NCBI GenBank assembly: GCA_015956445.1 | Contig: WIUZ02000005.1 | Span: forward strand, 682,001-746,000 | From: Thelephora terrestris | Lineage: Eukaryota; Basidiomycota; Agaricomycetes; Thelephorales; Thelephoraceae | Reading direction: 5' to 3' | Length of the DNA: 64,000 nucleotides | Shown: piece by piece, positions 37,612-54,260 of the stretch | How the letters are laid out: the number at the start of each line of letters is the position of its first letter | Numbering within the stretch: position 1 is the first letter of the stretch | Notes under the pieces: generated by a model | The model's input: the letters and a program-made list of their open reading frames with translations, nothing else | What the model was told of the DNA's origin: nothing | Databases searched by the model: none | Made by a program: the position numbers and the translations under genes

Positions 37612-39740
37612 ATGGTACCATTCTTACCTATCATTCCCTCAGTGATCACCGCAGATCTGACAAAGTCCAACTCAGGAGGCCCACCATCAAGACCCTGAGG
37701 AGTTGTATGTGAAACAGGACAGGATTGGTGCGAGCACCCCACCGTACAAACATGCACGCGCATTCAGTCACTAATCCGTATGGGGTAGGCAAGGGCTCCT
37801 TTGGAGAGGTCTACAAAGGGTACTCCATCCACCCGTTCACTGAATTTCAACGCTCTCTCATAATAGCACACCTTCAGCTTCGATAAACGAACGGGGAAAA
37901 CCATAGCCATCAAGATTATTGACCTCGAAAGCGCAGAAGATGAGATAGAGGATATCCAACAAGAGATTCAAATCCTTTCCCAACTTGATTCCCCGCATGT
38001 CACCAAGTACACCACCTCCACTCTTCAACCCCTTGTCCCATTGACCCTCCGTCACAGATACCATGGCTCGTTCTTGAAGGGTTCCCATCTGTGGATTGTT
38101 ATGGAGTGCGTGTGCTCACTTAGATGTACCAAACATCCGATGACCTTTTGCCTTGATCAAGGTATTGTTCAGGAGGCTCGTGCTCAGATCTGGTACGCTT
38201 CTCCTCGTTTCCACATATTTCAGAGGTTTAATCGAACAAGATGAAACCTGGGGTTTTTCGTGAAGAATACATTGCGATTATCGTTCGGGAACTCCTCAAG
38301 GGCCTGGAGTATCTTCACCAGGAGGGCAAACTGCATCGAGACATCAAAGGTAAACACTATGCTGTCCGATATCGAACCTCCGACTCATCCGTTCTACCAA
38401 GCTGCCAATATACTGCTCTCTGCAAACGGTGACGTCAAATTGGCTGACTTTGGCGTGTCTGGGCAATTGTCCGGGACGCTATCTGCGAAAAAGAACACGT
38501 TCGTCGGAACACCGTACTGGATGTCACCAGAAGTTATAAAACAGAGCGGTTACGATCACAAGGCCGACATCTGGAGTCTGGGGATCACAGCAATCGAGCT
38601 CGCTAAAGGAGAGCCTCCGTACGCTGAATTGCACCCAATGAAGGTTTGGTTATTCTGCAGCCCAACCAATCGGAGACCATCCTGATTTGGTCGCCTCAGG
38701 TTCTGTTCTTGATTCCTAAGAACCCCCCTCCGCAGTTGGACGGGGCGTTTTCTAAATTATTCCGCGAATTTGTGGCTTATTGCCTTCAGCGCGATCCCAA
38801 GGATGTGAGTTCAATCAGTCCAACCACTTGCACATTTGGCCGACACCATCCTAGCGCCCGACCGCCCGTGACCTTTTGAAGCACAAATTTGTGCGGATGG
38901 CAAAGAAGACGAACTATCTAACTGAACTTATCGAACGACACGAAAGGTGGAAAGCAGACGGTGGAGAAAAACCAGATGACCGCGATCAGGCTCGCGATTA
39001 CGACGAGTCCGTAGCTCCCCAATTCCATCGTACGCCACTGATGTAAGTTCCCATAGCCAAAACAACAGCGACCCGGAAGACCTTTGGGATTTTGGAACCG
39101 TCCGTCATGTTGGAGCAACCGTCGGGCGCGCTCAGCATAACCAGGTCACCGACGATCATGGTGGAAGAAACGGTGGCATCTCGGCCTACTCTATAACTCC
39201 AACTCCTTCGACCATCATAGGGGCCACAGCATACGATCACAAACAACCAGCAGATCACTCCCCCATTGCCAACAAAGGCGACCACCTTCCTCCCATTCCA
39301 CCGCCGCCAGTAAAGAAGTACGACGTAGAGGCAACGGTGAAGCACGCCTTACCCAAAGTTACTGGTACAGCGAGAGCTACGGTTCAAAGGGAGCCCTCGG
39401 ACGAACCCGATGATTACGATGAGGATTTTGTCCATAATGAAGGCCGGAACGGGAATGGTGACGCGGAGTTGCCTGATACTACGCTTTTGGACTCTGTAGT
39501 CCTTCCAGCACTAGCCTCGGTATAGTTCTTTTCTTATCCCCAGTTCGGGACGGGGTACCTGACCCAATGTCTCCCCAGTTGTTCCCGCGGGTATCAACAC
39601 AAGAAGCACGAGTGGCGCTGAGCACACTGCAACGCGCCTTCACAGAAGCGGAGAGAATCATCCCTGGTGTCACTACGGAGCTCATTCACGAGATAGTCGA
39701 CTCTGTAGAGCACATCGATATCGATGATGACCGTAGATGA
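37612..39740 (+). CDS. Ste20/germinal-centre-type protein kinase
   Basis: GCK-type serine/threonine kinase of about 504-516 aa, akin to Sid1/Kic1/Don3, which act in polarity and septation. Exons: 37612-37614 (ATG only), 37676-37727, 37789-37819, 37878-38006, 38058-38105, 38162-38192, 38241-38349, 38402-38643, 38700-38804, 38855 onward, 39069-39519, 39579-39740. Motifs: [61 protein letters not shown], and [19 protein letters not shown]. The C-terminal region is acidic with a helical end ([17 protein letters not shown]). One junction is uncertain: either a 62-nt intron from 39007 or a 26-nt intron from 39043, both ending at 39068 and both in frame. The ATG-only first exon is inferred, because the frame is closed upstream of DPEELY. 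Confidence 0.88.
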
Positions 39741-40000
39741 TCTCTGGGGAGTTAACCTCCGTGTCTTTTTTAAGGCTGCAACTATATCTTTCCTGCGGAT
39801 AATTTTCTATCCCTCCTTCGCCCCTACCAAATCCTACTTTGGTCCTTTATGCAATCCGATTCCTTCTCCCCTTATCTCACAAGTACCGCACCCGACATCC
39901 TGTACCTGTAATATCACCCTTCCATCGTATACCTATTTCGAGTACATAATACACATCCAAACACTCTAGTCGACGACACAATTACTTGGGGAGGCGACCT

Positions 40001-43000
40001 CTAATCAACCACTACTTCTGGTTTTGATGTCCGTTTCTTCTTCCCCGTCGTCCCCTTCTTCTTTGATCGCGTGACTTTTATAGGGTCAAGACTCCTTGAC
40101 CGAGGGACGTCATCGCCCCCTGCGTCGTGGATCAGAAAGGATGACACAGAAACCGGAGTGGATGTCATCGATTGACGGAGTTCATTCGGATTTGGGAGAG
40201 GCGGCTTGGCGAGTGTAGGCATCTCGCCTTCCCTGTCGACGACAAACTCTCGTTTTTGATGCGGAGGTGGTTGCAAATCCTCCCGGAGAATGGTCTCGGC
40301 TAGCGCCGGTGCTATACACAAGCAAAGTAAGGAGTGTGCCAGCACGTATGCAAATGGAAAGGGGCTCACTCGGCGCGATTGGCATAAGATCACCAAGATG
40401 AACAATTGGTATCGTGTCCACGTCCGAGGAAGTGGAAGCCAGTGGTTTCTCGAGCTCCTTTTTATCGAAGATGTAGTAGGGATCGTCCTTGAGCCTCTCG
40501 ATACGTTCCAACCGTTTCTGAACATTTATCATCAAAGCGAGGCCTGCGAGAACGCGGTGTGACCTACCCTCTCTCGTTCTGCCTTCTCTGTTTCAGTTTC
40601 CAGCGCCGTGGTAAGAACATCCTCTTGCAGAGGTTCGTTTGCGGCCTTTTCCTTTACTTTTCCGTTCGCCTCCTTTTGCTTCCCTTTCTTCTTCCTCGGT
40701 CTCCGTCCGCGTTCTCCCTCCCCTGTCACATGTGTGGGCACGATGTCTTTTGGAGGGGGTACGATCCATTTATCCAGCTCTAGCCCCTCTGGGATCGGTA
40801 CATTTTCTTGTGCCACTGACGCCACTGGGTTTAGTGGATACGCCGAAACCAGAGGGTGAATGAGATAAAGGCTCTTCGGGAACTCTGGTTCCGTACTCGC
40901 AGGCTCGAAGGCGCCGGAATCACCGGCGAAAGCGTAGCTCTCAGCTGGCCGTGGTTTGAACTGCGACAAGTCGGCACTGATAAGGACGAAGAGTCCTAGA
41001 GAATTCGCAGCCTTTGGCCATTATGAGTCAAACGCACTACCTCGCTTCGGGGGCACCCACTCGTTCTTGAACTTCAATATTCGGATCCGCCGCAAATCCC
41101 TGTAACCTCTCAGTAATGTAGTTGACCTGTTGCGTGAGCTTTGGAAGATCGTCATTGTCCCAGCGTTTCGCAGTCTCCACAGCCCAGAAGGCGAAAACCT
41201 TTGTTGCAGCATGGATGTATACTGCAACTGTTTCAGGGTGTAATTTGGAAATCGTTGGCTGGAGCAGCACAGGTAACAGCTTCTGTGGCTCCGCCAGTTC
41301 TCTTCCCAACGGTCAGCATTGCAATCACTGAGATACAGGAGCGGCTTACCCGCAGTATTCACCACAGATCCAAGCAGCGGCCCACAAAACTTCCGCGCAG
41401 CTTCCTTCGTCCGCTGCATTCAGGAGGAACGTGTCGTCGTTCAGTAGCTTGACCATCAATTTCACTGCATACCTCCGTGCGGCTTTTACTCGACCAACTA
41501 TGTCTACGAGTTGGTCCCTGATCAGAAGCCCGACATCTACTGAGGCAACGTATGCAAGGTCGACCAATACTGAAAGATACCACTCAAAGTCTGTTACGTT
41601 GACGTAGGTATCCCGTGAACATATTGATAGTATCCTTTGAGCGAGTGTCAGTCTGTATGCACGGGTTCCAGCCAGCCCAGTCGAGGTTGGTACACCAGGA
41701 GGCGACTGTGCGTGTTGCGATAACGAATGTACTGCCGTAGGAATCGCTGCCACCGAATCCGGTCTGGCTAAGTGTGACAGGAGTTGCTGAGTAATGGATT
41801 GCAGGTTATCCTCATCCACCTGGTAACAAAATGTCAGCGTGGGCCGAGAGCAAAATATGATGAAATAGAATACCATAGCTGAAACAAGATCCAAGGCCCT
41901 CATGCGGATGCTCATGTCTTGGTCATCGATACTCGATAAGATGACTCTCTGGTACTCCCCAACGAGGTGTGGGTGGCTAGGAACGATCTTGACCAGTGCG
42001 AGCAGAGCGATGTATTTGACTGAGGAAAGTTATTGAGCGAGTCCCATCGTTTATCCACTGCAAGCTTACGGTTCTGGTCAGGGTCCTGCAGGAAAGTGGC
42101 GAGTTTAGTTACACAAGTCCTCGCAAGGGCGTCGCCGGAGTGGGGTTGTAGCATCCCTCCCACAATGCATGTGTGGACGCATTCATAAAGCAAGGATATG
42201 GCGGGAGTCGTACTGATGAGGTCCTTGATCGGTTTCTGGAGCTTTTGTACCAGGCGTGGCTCGTGTGGGGTCAAGGCACCGAACTAGTAGTGGTTAGGGA
42301 ACAGTGAACGATGGGGACGCATTGCGGACGTACGAGTTTGATGACTTTGATCAGAAGCCAGTTATTAGAAGAGGTGGTAAGCAAGTGGAATAGCTGAGGC
42401 GCCAGCGTGAGATAACCGTTAGGGTTCTGGCGAACAAGTTCGCAGAGAACGTTTACAGTCGCGGACACAACACCTAATAAATAGTCAGTCGTTTGGCAAT
42501 AAAAGGGGAACACATCGCATGCCTTGATCAGGGTCGTTTAACTTCTCTGCCAGGCGCGGCAAAGCGAAGGAAACGACATCAGGATAGCTTGCAATTATTT
42601 TATACAGAGCAACCACAGCGCGTTTCCGGATAACCGGTCGCGAATGGTTGAGCATTGAAGTAATTTCAGGGTGAAGATCCCGAGCCAAATCCGGGGTTAT
42701 GAATTGCGAGAGCCCATTTAGAGTCACAGAGATGTCGAGGGGGGTACCACTTAAGTCCTGTAGAATTAAGCTATAGTAAAAGCTATATTGAAGTGGAATG
42801 GCGAACCTTTTTCAGCAAGTTGGTGGTCAGCATCAGTACATCCGTGTCCGTTGAAAATGACTGTGATGCGGCTAAGTAGCCAACACACTTGAGATGAAAC
42901 TTGGGTGAGGACATGACTTCAACAACGTGGAAAGAGGCCCAGCTCATGTCGTAGCCGAGCATATCAAGCTAGGACGAGTTTAACAGGATGACAGATATCT

Positions 43001-43174
43001 CCGGGGGGTAACGCTCACGTAGGTGAGTTTCATGATAGCCCCCGCTTTTAGCTCCATGTCCTTGTTCTTGATCTCTTCCCGGATTTCGTTCACGGCCTTG
43101 TTAATGAACGTTGCTTCATCTTGCTTGTTCGCCCGCAGGCCGCGAATGAGATCTTGCAAGGTGCGTTCCCACAT
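40001..43174 (-). CDS. APL5: AP-3 complex delta subunit
   Basis: Large subunit of the AP-3 adaptor (888 aa), which sorts cargo from Golgi/endosomes to the vacuole. Minus-strand exons: 43174-43019, 42968-42807, 42757-42523, 42473-42334, 42283-42070, 42019-41874, 41819-41350, 41301-41061, 41011-40568, 40517-40370, 40311-40001. It begins MWERTLQDLIRGLRANKQDE; the adaptin HEAT region continues with LDMLGYDMSWASFHVVEVM, SPKFHLKCVGYLAA, ISLLYECVHTCIVGGML and LWAAAWICGEYCGELAEP. The C-terminal third is a charged hinge with a lysine-rich stretch and DDPYYIFDKKE, then a basic end KKKRTSKPEVVVD. The intron at 42522-42474 must start with GC to give the conserved join DPDQG-VVSATVNVLCELV. It is divergent from the NTF2-like gene. 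Confidence 0.95.
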
Positions 43175-43433
43175 AAGAACAGAAGGTTAGGACCGACGAT
43201 TCTGCAAACCGTCTCGTAGAACGTGGAATTGTGGAAGTAAGGAGGTGAAATGGGGGACACGTGCCTGCCGATCGGTTAACATCAGCCACTTCCCCTCCCG
43301 CCACGAACCGAAGCGGTGAGTGTTCAGGAAATGATACTCTAATGTTTTGGACAAAGATCCTCAACCCGTCCAAGCAGATCAGACTCAGGGCTTAGGCCGC
43401 GAAAGTTGGAGAGGATGAGCACCCTCACTCGAG
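43175..43433. promoter_or_regulatory. Divergent promoter, APL5 / NTF2-like gene
   Basis: 259 bases between outward-facing ATGs. A second in-frame start for either gene is not evident. Confidence 0.5.
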
Positions 43434-43992
43434 ATGAGTACGAACCAGTTTCGTCCATTCTGTGCGCAGTCTTTAAAATACCACAGCATCGAAATTGCGA
43501 CCCGTGCTGCGGACCAGTTCACTCGTCTGTATTACTCCACGTACGACTCCCCAGCGCGGACTATAGACCTGCCAAAGTTCTACCGTCCCTCGTCTGCGAT
43601 CACATGGAATGGCAATCCATTCGCGGGCGCTAACGGCATCCGAGAATTGTTGGCAGACACTCCCATAACGAAACACGAGGTACAGTGTTTTGACTGCCAT
43701 CCTATCCCAGGTCGAGCCTATCCCTTGCCGCTCCTCGCTTGTCGTGTGCTGAACCAACCCCACAGGCAGCCAACCTCCGAACCTCTTGGTCACTGTTTCA
43801 GGCACGGTGACCCACGGCAACCCCCCAACGGTTCCCTCAACCAACAATGCAAAGTCGAAGAACGTCGATGGCCAACCGAGAGTTTTCTCGCAAACATTCG
43901 TTCTCGTCCCCGATCCGTCTGCCATCCCAGCGAAGACCGGTGAAGTGGCCAAATATTACATCAGCGCGGACGCTCTCCGATTTGTGGGTTGA
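43434..43992 (+). CDS. NTF2-like p15/Nxt-type mRNA export factor
   Basis: Single NTF2-like domain protein of 167 aa; exons 43434-43710 and 43766-43992. Visible blocks are EIATRAADQFTRLYYSTYDS, DLPKFYRPSSAITWNGNPF, PITKHEVQCFDCHPIPG, LLVTVSGTVTHG, GQPRVFSQTFVLVPD and KYYISADALRFVG. This matches the p15/Nxt1 group, whose members dimerise with the TAP/Mex67 mRNA export receptor at nuclear pores. Yeast uses Mtr2 instead, but many fungi keep an Nxt-type protein. The partner is not in the window. Confidence 0.88.
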
Positions 43993-44057
43993 GAGATGCA
44001 ATTATAACGATGTCGTGAGATCTACTACCTAATAATGTACAACAAGACAGCAAGCAA

Positions 44058-47751
<3,694 letters not shown>

Positions 47752-47900
47752 TGTGGAAGGCGGGGGAATGGTGAAGGATTCTTGAGCTACAAGCGCGTCC
47801 AAAGAGGCGTGTTCCCGCTTAGTCATCGCGACTTGATTTCCCACGAGTACTACGACCGCCGACATGTGTTGTCACGGTGGAAAATAATTGCACGGTCGCC

Positions 47901-50900
47901 CTAACTAGTCAACCCATCCCCAGTGATCAAGTCTATCATAGCCCTAATAACATGAGAATTCTGAGGAACAAAAGAACTCTGGTTCAAGTGATCAAGCAAT
48001 TGCCTATCGAGCAATTTTCTATGCGTGGGGTTGAATGAAAGGGAGGTTTTGTCAGCGGAACTTTACTCACCTCAACTGGGTTACGAGTACGCCAATCCGA
48101 GGGAACGCACGCAACTTGATTACCTTGCCGACAGTTATCCCCCCGCCAACATGGTTGACAGAAACGGTACCACCGAAAAGCAAGATGGCATATATCGGGA
48201 CCTATCCTATATTCATAATGGGGATACGAGCGAGGACTGGTACACTCTCACCTGTGTGCAATCTCTCAAGTACGGTTTCTTTGTCACGTGCTTCGTAAAA
48301 TAACATACGAACGGAGGCTTCCAGACTGCCTCGGTGAAGAGTACGGATGCAGGATGGACGAATACCCGTTCTCGGTTTGAATCGTATATCCTAAACTCTG
48401 CAGCTGAGTTCTCCCGCTGCACTGTACCCGCAGCAACCCGGTCGAATTTTACCGCAGACTTCGGTAGTCGCACTTCCGCTACTTGCGGCCAAAGACCGCC
48501 GAGGATCACAGACTTGACAAGATTGGCATTATCTTTGTTAATATTCAGGGCGGCGTTCGAGATTCCAGCGGACAAGTCCACGAATCCAGCCCCGGCCAAA
48601 TCAAAAAACAGATCCTTTCGCAGGGTTGCGACATCTCGTAGTGCCGACACGGAAATGAAATTCTACCCGAAACCAGTCAGCAATGGTCAAATTTGGCGAC
48701 TGGAACTGACGACCAGACCTCCTCGCAGAATGTGTTGAGCGCAGAGTTGGACCCTCCCTCAGACAGAAGCCTTGCGTATGTATCGAACGCCCTAACATCT
48801 GTCAACAGATCGCTCCCTGCAGTCGCGAACTTCGCACGGCGACTAAGAGATTCGTCAGAGCACGGGTCATTCCTTTCGTGAAGCATTCCTACGCATTAGC
48901 CTCATCACGTTTTTCCATTGGGCTCAGAAAGAGTGGCTTGGATGAAAGACAGGCCGCTGCCGTAAGGATAGGTTCCAAACAACGAAAAATAGCACCCAAA
49001 ATCATCATCTATCGAACTTCACATCAGCGCAGTGAATCCGCTGGCACACAAACCGGACCAACCTTAGCAAGTTTGACGTCCACCGGTAGCGTCGCCTTGG
49101 GAAGTATGAAGCCTGTGCAGCGTGATGATTACTATTACAAACACACCATCGAACGTCCCAGTGCCGTGATCGTATCGTCTTCGTTGATTGCGCCAATTTC
49201 CTTCAGGAAGTTCCAGGAGCTAGATAGAGCGGCGACCTTTGGCGGGTCAATTGCTCTCCCCAAGAATTCCTGATAATACTTCCAGTAAGAATACCAGACA
49301 GATAAGACGGGTAGATACCTGCACATCTTCGCCTTCTCTTGCGGCCTTCGCGGACAAGCAAACGTTGGTCAAAGAGACGCGCAAGATTTCTGGTACGGAA
49401 AAGTCGGGCATGTCTCTCTCCTGCTTCCTAGTATACGCCTTGTAACATATTCCAGGCTGAGTCCGACCGGCCCGACCCCTTCTTTGCCGACCCGAAGCCT
49501 TGGAGACCCAACCCTCTGTCAAGCTCGACAATTGAGTCTCAGGATCGTACTGAACTTCTTTCATCCTCCCGGAGTCAATGATGTAAACAATGTCATCGAT
49601 TGTGACCGACGTCTGGGATACTGGTAAATTTCAGCGGAGGAAAAGACAAGAGACACGGCGCACCTCTGCTACATTGGTTGAACAGACGATTTTCCATTTC
49701 GATTGAGTCTTGTGGAACACTTTTCTCTGCTCATCGCTGGAAAGGTTTGCATGTAATGGAAGTATATCCACCCGCTTCTCGATGGCTGCCTCAATAGCTT
49801 GCATGCATTGCCTGATCTCTTGTACCCCAGGAAGGAAGATCAGAATCCCTCCCTTTGGCTTCTGGTTCACGATGTGGGTTGCTAGGGCGGCTATGAGCTG
49901 TAGACGGTCAGTTCCTCCATTTGAATCACCGAGACACTAGGGGTACTTCGTAGTCAATGCGGTTTGCCCTCGTGACTTTGTGTACAGCTTGTATGACTTC
50001 TTCGGAAAAACCTTGTGACAGGAGTTCCTCCTGCTGTTGTGTTGATCGAGCACCTGGTTGGGTTCTGCCACCGCGAGGTTTGTAGCCTATTGTAGTTATG
50101 ATTTCTTCGAGGTAGCTATTTCCCATTTGATATCAGTCATGAGCGCAAAAAAGGAGATAATGCCCTCACATGTCTTCCACAGGGAATGCACGACCGGGAA
50201 TGTTAATCAATGGTGCCCCGTCGAAGTATTTCACGAAGGTCTCCTGGTTAATCGTGGCAGACATTAAGACGACTTTCAGGTGCTTTGCCGTGTGCAAGAG
50301 GTCCTTCAATTCCAGCAACAAGAAATCGCTTTCCATCGATCTCTCGTGCACCTAGTGGAAAAGATTGAATCGCGAGAACGTGCCGGGTTTGTCGAGGCCT
50401 ACCTCGTCCACGACCACGTGCGTGACGCCGTCCAAATTATCACCAGAGCTGAGTCTACGCAGGACTATGCCCGTTGTGCAGAAGAGGAGTTTGGTTCTGT
50501 TGGTCGTTCTACTTTCTCCCCGAATGGCATATCCAACGGATCCATCGGATAATCGCTCGTCAGAAACACGAGCAGCGACTGCGACGGCCGATAACCGACG
50601 GGGCTGGGTAACCAAGATACACGCGGAAGACCCTCGTCCGTTGACGAGGAGAGAGTCGAGGATAAATTGAGGGACTGTCAAAGTTTGAGATCACCGGCTT
50701 CGGTCCTAGGATAGCGGCACCTACGCTGAGTGGTCTTTCCGGATCCTGATAATTCCATTTAGTATTTTGGCCTTGCAATATCTTGACCTTGCAACACCAG
50801 AAAACATTACCTGTCTCTCCCACAACGATAACAACTCTGCTTTTCTCAAGTGCAAGCAGAAACTCCTCTCGAGCAGAAAAAGCAGGAAGTTGCATCCTCG

Positions 50901-52723
50901 AGCCGAGTAGTTCTTGATAACTTTTGTTTGCACAGAGTCTCTGAAAGTCCACTCTGACTTGCTCATCTGTGCGCTTATCCGTCTTGTGCGAGCTTTCCTT
51001 CTGTCTAGCGGTAGCGGGCTTGACAAAAGGACTGTCATCGGGGTTTCCCCCGCCAATTCCCGAAAGCTTGTGGGGAGGTATATGCTTCAAGACCTGGGCG
51101 ACGTCAGGTGGGCCATTATCCTCAATGGCAGCCCACTCTTCCTCGATAATTCGGAGACATGCGCCGACAAAGGACTCCTCATCTTCGATCAATTGACCCT
51201 CGCCTAACGCCTGTAGAATGCAAGAAAGGACATGCAGACGAACGTAGGCAGGGACAGATGGAGAGGAAATGTGAATAGCAGGAGGAGAGAAGAGAGCAGA
51301 GGAATTTCTCGAGGTGAATATGTGCAGCGTGAAAGGTGAGACAGGTAGCGGGATATTAACGCGGCCAGGAGAGGTTATGCCGCCATACGCATCGACTTCG
51401 ACGGGGTCGATATCACCTAGCATAACACCTTCCCCCTGGAGCGGTCCGGCCTCACCCAACAGGCGCATTCCAAGCTTGGAAACCAGGGTCTCAGGATTGT
51501 CCATGCCGGACGGTGCGGTTGCAAGTTCCTCCTTGATAAGGTAGAGTGGCCATCCGCCTTCCTTGGCGATCGATTCCTCGAACCATCTCATTTTGATATT
51601 CTCGGTACCGGAGAGAGCGTCAGTAACGAAGGAGTTCGAAGAGGTATTAGCAGGCATGAACCTCTCCGGGAGATCCACTTCCGGAGTATGAAGCAAGAGA
51701 TATTCGATGGTTGCTTCTAGGGGTGTTAAATTATCTGTGAAGTGCTTCGTGAAGGCAGAAGGTTTTTGGATGAATGCAATAGCTTTTTGAGATTGGTCGA
51801 GTTTGAAACCTAGCATTCGGAGCTGTTTCAACAGTGATTCGGCGGTGGTTTCATCGATGCTCGTGGTAACGGCCATTTCGTCAGTATGGAGTGCCAATGT
51901 CTGAGAATTTTGTCAGAGCCGGCCCGGGAGAACGCAAATCAACATACCTTTCGGATCGCATCTTCGACGGTATCCCGCATGGATGTAGCCATTTTCACTT
52001 CAGGGGAATTGATGAATTCCTTAGACACTTGAAGCTGAGGGGCGGAGCGAGATGTACTGGCTTCCGAAGTGGCCTTCTGCTTGACGGCATCACTCTGCCT
52101 CCGCCTCTGGGTGGCAAAAGGGTCCGAATCATACATCCACAACCGATGCGGCGGGGCGGCTTTATGCTCTGATGCCAGTTCGTTCCAGTATTCACGAGGA
52201 CCAGGTGGGAGAACCCGGTTCAGCTGAATCCCATTGCAAAACTAGGCAAGACGGCGAGTTTGGGGTGGTAGAGTAGAAATCGGGATGAGAACTAACGCGG
52301 TAGAGAGCGTAAGTAGCACCCCAGTGTCTGGCTTCTATAGCAGTTGGACGGGTGTGAGGTGGATGTGGTTCGAGGCGAATAGATTCGGTCTGAGAGGTCT
52401 TGGGGTTGGCATAGCGCAGTGTGACCACGAAACCGTACTGGTCGCCGATCTTGCGGGCGTCGACAACCGGTTTTTCCCAGCTATTCTTTTGACATCTGAG
52501 AAATAAACGTCAGCGATGCGCGGGACTGTGCCTCTAGTCCTGGAAGACGATGAGAGGACAACAGAAGAAATGCTCGCCTCTCATGCAAAAGGCTTAATGG
52601 CGACTTTGATCCCGGCGGGAACAGGGGTGTATCAAGTGCAACGTTTACTGTGGGCTGGGGCTGTTTATTCTTTGACGAATTTCCTGCATTGCCGGTTTTC
52701 ACGATTCCTTTCCGCGGTGGCAT
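47901..52723 (-). CDS. DHX29/DHX57/YLR419W-like DEAH helicase
   Basis: Predicted RNA helicase of 1318 aa in the group of yeast YLR419W, fission yeast Ucp12 and animal DHX29/57. Seventeen minus-strand exons: 52723-52578, 52495-52297, 52241-51948, 51900-50811, 50745-50725, 50674-50403, 50351-50170, 50115-49947, 49897-49664, 49612-49319, 49269-49147, 49095-49063, 49008-48893, 48842-48719, 48662-48252, 48201-48071, 48018-47901. N-terminal CQKNSWEKPVVDARK and an RWD-like region precede the core: [68 protein letters not shown] and RQRRGRAGRTQPG. The HA2/OB part has LSSKPLFLSPMEKRDEA and VNHVGGG. Motif II reads DEVH as in this subgroup. The 21-nt exon 5 encodes the end of Walker A. The first intron needs a GC donor at 52577. 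Role: probably translation or RNP remodelling, by family only. Confidence 0.92.
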
Positions 52724-53035
52724 CAATTGAAGATAAGCACGTGACCGAAAATCAGCGGGAATCGTGCATGTGATCTCCGAGTGATCTCATAACATAAAAT
52801 GAACGGGTCTGGCCCAAGAGTGGTTCGATGGCCATAACGGATTATCGTCAGACGGCAGGTTCTCCTTCTGCTTGCCCTATCACTCTGTTCCTGCTATAAA
52901 TGCTTCCCCCCACGGCTCGTTAAAAATCCGAGACCTCCGCTAGCCCACCGACCTCCAGTTTTCTCTGTATCGCCCGTGGTCGTGTTCCCGTTCTCTCCTG
53001 CCGGCCACTGGCGCATATAGGTTCCCCTGGTACCA
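52724..53035. promoter_or_regulatory. Divergent promoter region, DHX29-like / membrane protein
   Basis: 312 bases between outward-facing starts. CTATAAATG at 52895-52903 resembles a TATA box about 130 bases before the plus-strand ATG. A pyrimidine-rich stretch follows. Confidence 0.4.
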
Positions 53036-54260
53036 ATGACCATGGCGTTGAGACAAGTGGAGATGGACTCCAAGCCGATCAAGATTTACGAGGCTACTCC
53101 AAGGGCGGTGGCCTCCAATGTCGTATTCCTTGTCGCCTGGCTTGCCGGTACCACCGGCTATTTTCTGGTACGTGACACCCTGCTCATCGATATCGATTTC
53201 TGTTTAAGTACATCTTGCAGAGCATTCTTGCGACGACTCTTGCCCAGTGCATCCGGTGGCTTCCTTTCGGGACAGATGACAATCCATTCTCGTTCGCATA
53301 TGTGAATGAACGGAATTTCAACCGCCCCCCACGTCCCAAACCCGACATCACACGGCCATTGATCATTCGTGAAAACGTCGAGCGGCACGTGTCCTTCTCC
53401 CATGACTCCCGGACAGGTCGTAATATGCAGCAACCCCTCCCGCCCGGCGACAATATGACGTGCACAACTGCCTCGTTCTCTTCAGGCAATTCGACCTTGT
53501 CTTCATCACCATTGTCGGTCCTAGGCGACCTCCCTCCCTTGAAGAACCTTCCACCCCTCTTATTGGATCCGCAAATACTTGAAATGCCGGAACGAATTCA
53601 GGTGAAGCGTCCAACGACTGCCAACTTTGCACTCAAAGCGAGGAACCCTTTCAAGTTTCGTCGCACCTCCACGTCATCCTCTCCGATCCCAATCATTGGC
53701 GAAATTCCTTCCGTGTGCCCATTGATCGATCGAGTTGCTACCTCTCCCACCGAACAGGGTTCGAAGAAACCGTCGCTGATCAAGAGACTCAATATGAAAG
53801 GTCGGAGGGCTTGCAGTGTCGGTATGATGACTAAACGTGAGTTTCGTCATGGTTCAACTCCTTCCTCCACCTAAAAACCCTTCCAGCCCCGTCTAGCGCA
53901 CCCACATCACCCAGGCCGTCGCCTTCATCGTTCCGCAACCCAGCAAACGCCTCAAAACGATCTGCGTCCGTGGACATTCCCTCCCAGATATTGAATTCTC
54001 CTGCGTTTGTTCTCCCCTCTCTGCAGCAAGGTTCTCCTCGACGGTCTCTCTTCAGCAGTTTCACCAAAAGGTCACGGGCAGTGTCACTTTCAGCAGCGCC
54101 CGCACGAACCCAACCTTATGGTCCCCCTTACAACTGTCCATTTCCTATTCCACAGCCACGGCGTTCTAGCGGCACCCGACCACCGACTACTACCAGCACT
54201 CAAACTCCTAATACCCACAACTCAGCTCGCGTAACGCATCAAAGATCACCATCACAGTAA
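53036..54260 (+). CDS. Uncharacterised membrane-anchored Ser/Pro-rich protein
   Basis: Not recognised as a known family. 373 aa; exons 53036-53167, 53221-53836, 53887-54260, all in frame. Residues ~27-44 (SNVVFLVAWLAGTTGYFL) form a likely transmembrane helix; a second, weaker hydrophobic stretch with SILATTLAQC follows across the first intron junction. Everything after ~residue 70 is low-complexity, rich in Ser, Pro, Arg and Thr, with basic patches (KPSLIKRLNMKGRR, SPRRSLFSSFTKRSR) that look like phosphorylation-site clusters. This suggests a small membrane hairpin with a long, disordered cytosolic tail; the function is unknown. The intron phases and coding composition support a real gene. 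Confidence 0.65.
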
